From Candidatus Latescibacterota bacterium (GTDB lineage Bacteria > JAAXHH01 > JACQVL01), in assembly GCA_016209865.1 (NCBI GenBank), contig JACQVL010000264.1:1-5914 (forward strand): DNA of 5,914 nt. The letters run 5' to 3'. Positions 5,563 through 5,914 of this stretch are shown here, piece by piece. The notes beneath the pieces are model-generated. The model was not told the DNA's origin, did no database searches, and saw only the letters and a list, made by a program, of their open reading frames with translations. Made by a program: the position numbers and the translations under genes. Each line of letters opens with the position of its first letter. Position 1 is the first letter of the stretch.

Positions 5563-5914
5563 CTACCGGTGCATCATCGCGGCGGCCTGTGACACCGCGT
5601 CGATGATCTTCGCGTACCCGGTGCAGCGGCACAGGTTGTTGGCCAGCCCGTGCTGGATGTGCACGACGGTCGGCCGGGGGTTCTCGTCGAGGAGGGCTTT
5701 CGCCGCTAAGATCATCCCCGGCGTGCAGATCCCGCACTGCAGCCCGCCGCACGCCATGAACGCCTGCTGGACGGGATGGAGGCGGTCGCCGTCGGCCAGC
5801 CCTTCGATCGTCGTGATCGGCTTCCCGTCCGCTGAGACCGCCAGGACCAGGCAGGAGCAGACGGTCTTGCCGTCGAGCATCACCGTGCAGGCCCCGCAGT
5901 CGCCCGTCCCGCAC
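5563..5914 (-). CDS. [2Fe-2S] small subunit of a molybdenum hydroxylase (CoxS/XdhC-like), 5' partial
   Basis: This is the electron-transfer subunit of a xanthine dehydrogenase / CO dehydrogenase-type enzyme, carrying two [2Fe-2S] clusters that pass electrons from the molybdenum site towards FAD. Only the last 116 residues are visible; the N-terminus lies beyond the right edge. Numbering from the first whole codon, the ferredoxin-type cluster ligands are C1, C6 and C9 (within CGTGDCGAC) and C21. The C-terminal helical-domain cluster uses C60 and C63 (QCGICTPGM) and C95 and C97 (NLCRCTGY). Family members are usually about 155-170 residues, so some 40-50 are missing. Two further cysteines, C19 and C55, are not among the usual ligands. 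An internal GTG at 5883 could look like a start, but the cluster motif continues upstream of it, so it is not one. The TAG stop at 5563-5565 abuts a hairpin. The large-subunit gene follows after 59 bases. The family call is secure; the substrate is unknown. Confidence 0.95.
   Translation of the reverse strand, partial: CGTGDCGACTVMLDGKTVCSCLVLAVSADGKPITTIEGLADGDRLHPVQQAFMACGGLQCGICTPGMILAAKALLDENPRPTVVHIQHGLANNLCRCTGYAKIIDAVSQAAAMMHR

Noticed and set aside
5504-5914. Continuous open frame extending the large-subunit gene upstream to the right edge
   Set aside because: It overlaps the small-subunit gene in another frame, its translation is Arg/Gly-rich with no family resemblance, and a good ribosome site marks the start at 5503.

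Overview
This window is a GC-rich stretch (about 60-65% by eye) in which every supported gene lies on the minus strand, so it reads right to left as one probable operon. In transcription order it holds: the 3' part of a [2Fe-2S] small subunit of a molybdenum hydroxylase (5' end beyond the right edge); a complete 745-residue molybdopterin-binding large subunit of the xanthine dehydrogenase / CoxL form II-like family; a 78-residue MoaD/ThiS-type sulfur carrier ending in Gly-Gly; two inner-membrane permeases of a dipeptide/oligopeptide/nickel-type ABC importer (DppB- and DppC-like); and its DppD-like ATPase. A second, DppF-like ATPase would be expected beyond the left edge. An FAD (CoxM-like) subunit and a solute-binding protein, both expected partners, are not in the window.

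In functional terms, the right half (3266-5914) encodes the iron-sulfur and molybdenum subunits of a hydroxylase that oxidises an aldehyde or N-heterocycle. The middle (2967-3203) encodes a small protein of the type that donates sulfur for the molybdopterin dithiolene. The left half (39-2931) encodes an ATP-driven importer. The simplest reading is a catabolic unit pairing uptake of a substrate with its hydroxylation and with a local cofactor-assembly gene. The actual substrate cannot be read from the sequence.

The most unusual non-coding feature is at the gene borders. Short tandem arrays with a 7-base period occur at 34-50, 1026-1056, 2937-2964 (all AGTGACG type, the last inverted) and 3254-3281 (AACCCCG type). 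A hairpin with 8-bp arms sits between the two hydroxylase genes. Three CDS stop codons (39-41, 1038-1040, 3266-3268) lie inside heptad arrays and a fourth (5563-5565) abuts the hairpin, so the last few residues of several proteins are repeat-derived. I associate such intergenic heptads and this type of GGGCGATC hairpin with Chloroflexota genomes. That assignment is from memory and moderately uncertain; gene content alone would fit many soil or thermophilic bacteria.

No rRNA, tRNA, CRISPR, insertion sequence or convincing promoter or terminator was seen. The only stretch without an assigned gene at the left is 1-38. All other inter-gene gaps are 16-62 bases.
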